From an uncultured Alphaproteobacteria bacterium (GTDB lineage: Bacteria > Pseudomonadota > Alphaproteobacteria > Sphingomonadales > Sphingomonadaceae): DNA of 6,718 nt. A program made the position numbers and the translations under genes. Below the pieces are notes generated by a model that did not search any database, was not told the DNA's origin, and saw only the letters and a list, made by a program, of their open reading frames with translations. Below are positions 5,808 to 6,718 of this stretch, in pieces (the first letter of the stretch is position 1; every line of letters begins with the position of its first letter). The stretch lies in assembly GCA_903939555.1 (NCBI GenBank), contig CAJAHV010000143.1, positions 1-6,718 on the forward strand, written 5' to 3'.

Positions 5808-5813
5808 TATAAC
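5808..5813 (+). promoter_or_regulatory. Possible -10 box for coq4
   Basis: TATAAC matches the TATAAT consensus at five of six positions and ends nine bases before the coq4 ATG. Transcription from it would start at or just before the start codon, giving a leaderless mRNA. This would explain the lack of a Shine-Dalgarno sequence before coq4. The -35 is weak: TTTACG at 5787-5792 with a short 15-bp spacer. Co-transcription with putA across the 46-base gap is the alternative. Confidence 0.3.
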
Positions 5814-5821
5814 AACTCCGC

Positions 5822-6580
5822 ATGAACGCCCATAGCCCCATCGTCGCCGCGTCCGAACCGACCCGCCTTGCCGTCCCGAAAAAGCAGTGGGGCGCCGCGC
5901 TCGGCGCGTTGCAGCGCCTGCTGCGTGACAAGGACGCAACCGAGGAAGTCTTCGAAATCATGCGCGCGCTCAACGGCGATTCGACGCGCAAGGGCTATCA
6001 TCGCCTGCTCGCCACCGCCGAAGGGGGCCGCCTTGCCTATAACCGCGAGGAACTGGCGCAAAAACTGTCGGATCGCGCCTGGCTCGCCACGCTGCCGCCG
6101 GGCAGCCTTGGCGCCGTCTACCGCGATTTCACAGATGCCGGCGGCGTGACGCCGCAAGGCCTGGTCGCAGTGTCGAACCATGTCATGATGGACCTTGAAC
6201 ACCCCGTCGCCTGGTTCGGCCGCCGCATCCGCGATTCGCACGACCTGTGGCACGTCACCACCGGCTATGGCCTTGATTCGCTCGGTGAAGCCTGCCTCGT
6301 CGCCTTTTCCTATGCCCAGACCCGCTCGCTCGGCTGGGCCTTCATCGCCGTCGGCGCGGCGCTGAAAAGCCGCAAGGCCCCCGTCAAACAACCCTATGTC
6401 GCCGCGATCCGCGAAGGCTATGCCCGGGGCAAGGCAGCGCGCTGGCTGCCGGCGCAGGATTGGGTGGCGCTGCTGCCGCTGCCGCTCGCCGATGTCCGCG
6501 CCCGATTGGGCCTCGCCCCGGCGGCGATATACCAGTCGATCCCCGCCGAACACCGCGGCAATGCCGTGCCCAAGGGCTGA
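5822..6580 (+). CDS. coq4: Coq4 family ubiquinone biosynthesis protein
   Basis: This 252-residue protein carries the diagnostic Coq4 metal-binding motif HDxxH-x11-E: His140, Asp141, His144 and Glu156, in RDSHDLWHVTTGYGLDSLGE. Flanking family features include the helical N-terminal half (about 22-90) and LEHPVAWFGRR just before the motif. In eukaryotes Coq4 belongs to the coenzyme Q complex and has been linked to oxidative decarboxylation at ring carbon C1. Bacterial homologues in alphaproteobacteria are presumed to act in ubiquinone synthesis at the membrane. No signal peptide or transmembrane segment is evident. The ATG at 5822 has no clear ribosome binding site, but the N-terminus is hydrophilic and of reasonable length, and a -10-like box lies directly upstream. 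It follows putA, whose electrons go to ubiquinone, by 46 bases. The family call is firm; the precise reaction in this organism is inferred. Confidence 0.92.
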   Translation: MNAHSPIVAASEPTRLAVPKKQWGAALGALQRLLRDKDATEEVFEIMRALNGDSTRKGYHRLLATAEGGRLAYNREELAQKLSDRAWLATLPPGSLGAVYRDFTDAGGVTPQGLVAVSNHVMMDLEHPVAWFGRRIRDSHDLWHVTTGYGLDSLGEACLVAFSYAQTRSLGWAFIAVGAALKSRKAPVKQPYVAAIREGYARGKAARWLPAQDWVALLPLPLADVRARLGLAPAAIYQSIPAEHRGNAVPKG

Positions 6581-6621
6581 AACCCGGCTTGCGTCACGCT
6601 ACTCGGGCTGTTGCAGCAAAC

Positions 6622-6718
6622 GCCTCCGGCGGCTGTAGTAGGGGCCTCCGGCGGCTGTAGTAGGGGCCTCCGGCGGCTGTAGTAGGGGCCTCCGGCGGCT
6701 GTAGTAGGGGCCTCCGGC
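6622..6718. repeat. 22-bp direct tandem repeat array, 4.4 copies, truncated by the window end
   Basis: Units begin at 6622, 6644, 6666, 6688 and 6710, exactly 22 bases apart and essentially identical. Each begins GCCTCCGGCGGC and ends with GTAGTAGGG. The GCC-CCGG-GGC core is nearly self-complementary, so each unit can form a short GC-rich stem. The period is not a multiple of three and the units contain TAG codons, so the array is not coding. It starts 41 bases after the coq4 stop; I see no clear intrinsic terminator in between. The array may continue past the window. Confidence 0.95.

Noticed and set aside
5747..6553. 268-codon minus-strand open frame opposite coq4
   Set aside because: Antisense shadow of a gene with an unmistakable Coq4 motif; the translation matches no family I recognise.
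6622..6718. CRISPR-like array
   Set aside because: The units are contiguous 22-bp direct repeats without unique spacers, and no cas genes are present.

Overview
The window is GC-rich, tightly packed bacterial DNA. Its gene content suggests an alphaproteobacterium, most likely of the Sphingomonadales. The reasons are a short PutA without a DNA-binding domain, a bacterial Coq4 homologue directly behind it, a MaoC/carboxymuconolactone-decarboxylase-like/thiolase operon, and abundant GC-rich palindromic repeats. The taxonomic call is inference. I see no RNA genes, insertion sequences, phage genes or CRISPR arrays.

Layout. Positions 1-190 hold no gene. They carry a small palindrome (39-61), a minus-strand intrinsic terminator (65-92), an alternative stem that overlaps it (86-106) and a further hairpin (109-129). 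A three-gene minus-strand operon follows, read from right to left: a MaoC-type enoyl-CoA hydratase (2025-2483), a carboxymuconolactone decarboxylase/AhpD-like protein (1472-2014) and a thiolase (191-1366). The gap between the last two is almost filled by an 80-bp imperfect palindromic element (1388-1467). The 154-bp divergent region 2484-2637 carries a well-formed minus-strand promoter, with a TGACGT-AA-ACGTCA palindrome across its -35 and spacer. On the plus strand come putA (2638-5775, bifunctional proline dehydrogenase/glutamate-semialdehyde dehydrogenase), coq4 (5822-6580, ubiquinone biosynthesis), and a 22-bp tandem repeat array (6622-6718) that runs off the window end.

How the genes fit together. 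The minus operon supplies two core beta-oxidation-like activities, hydration of an enoyl-CoA and thiolysis of a 3-ketoacyl-CoA. The palindromic operator resembles sites of acyl-CoA or branched-chain catabolism regulators. PutA oxidises proline to glutamate and feeds electrons from its FAD into ubiquinone, and Coq4 helps make ubiquinone, so the plus-strand pair has a plausible physiological link.

The most notable feature is a 119-bp palindromic repeat (4291-4409) inside putA. It has perfect 12-bp terminal inverted arms and inner hairpins, and it is translated in frame as about 40 Pro/Gly/Ser/Ala-rich residues at the junction of the two catalytic domains. It looks like an intergenic-type repeat that has become protein-coding, with the reading frame and both active sites preserved.
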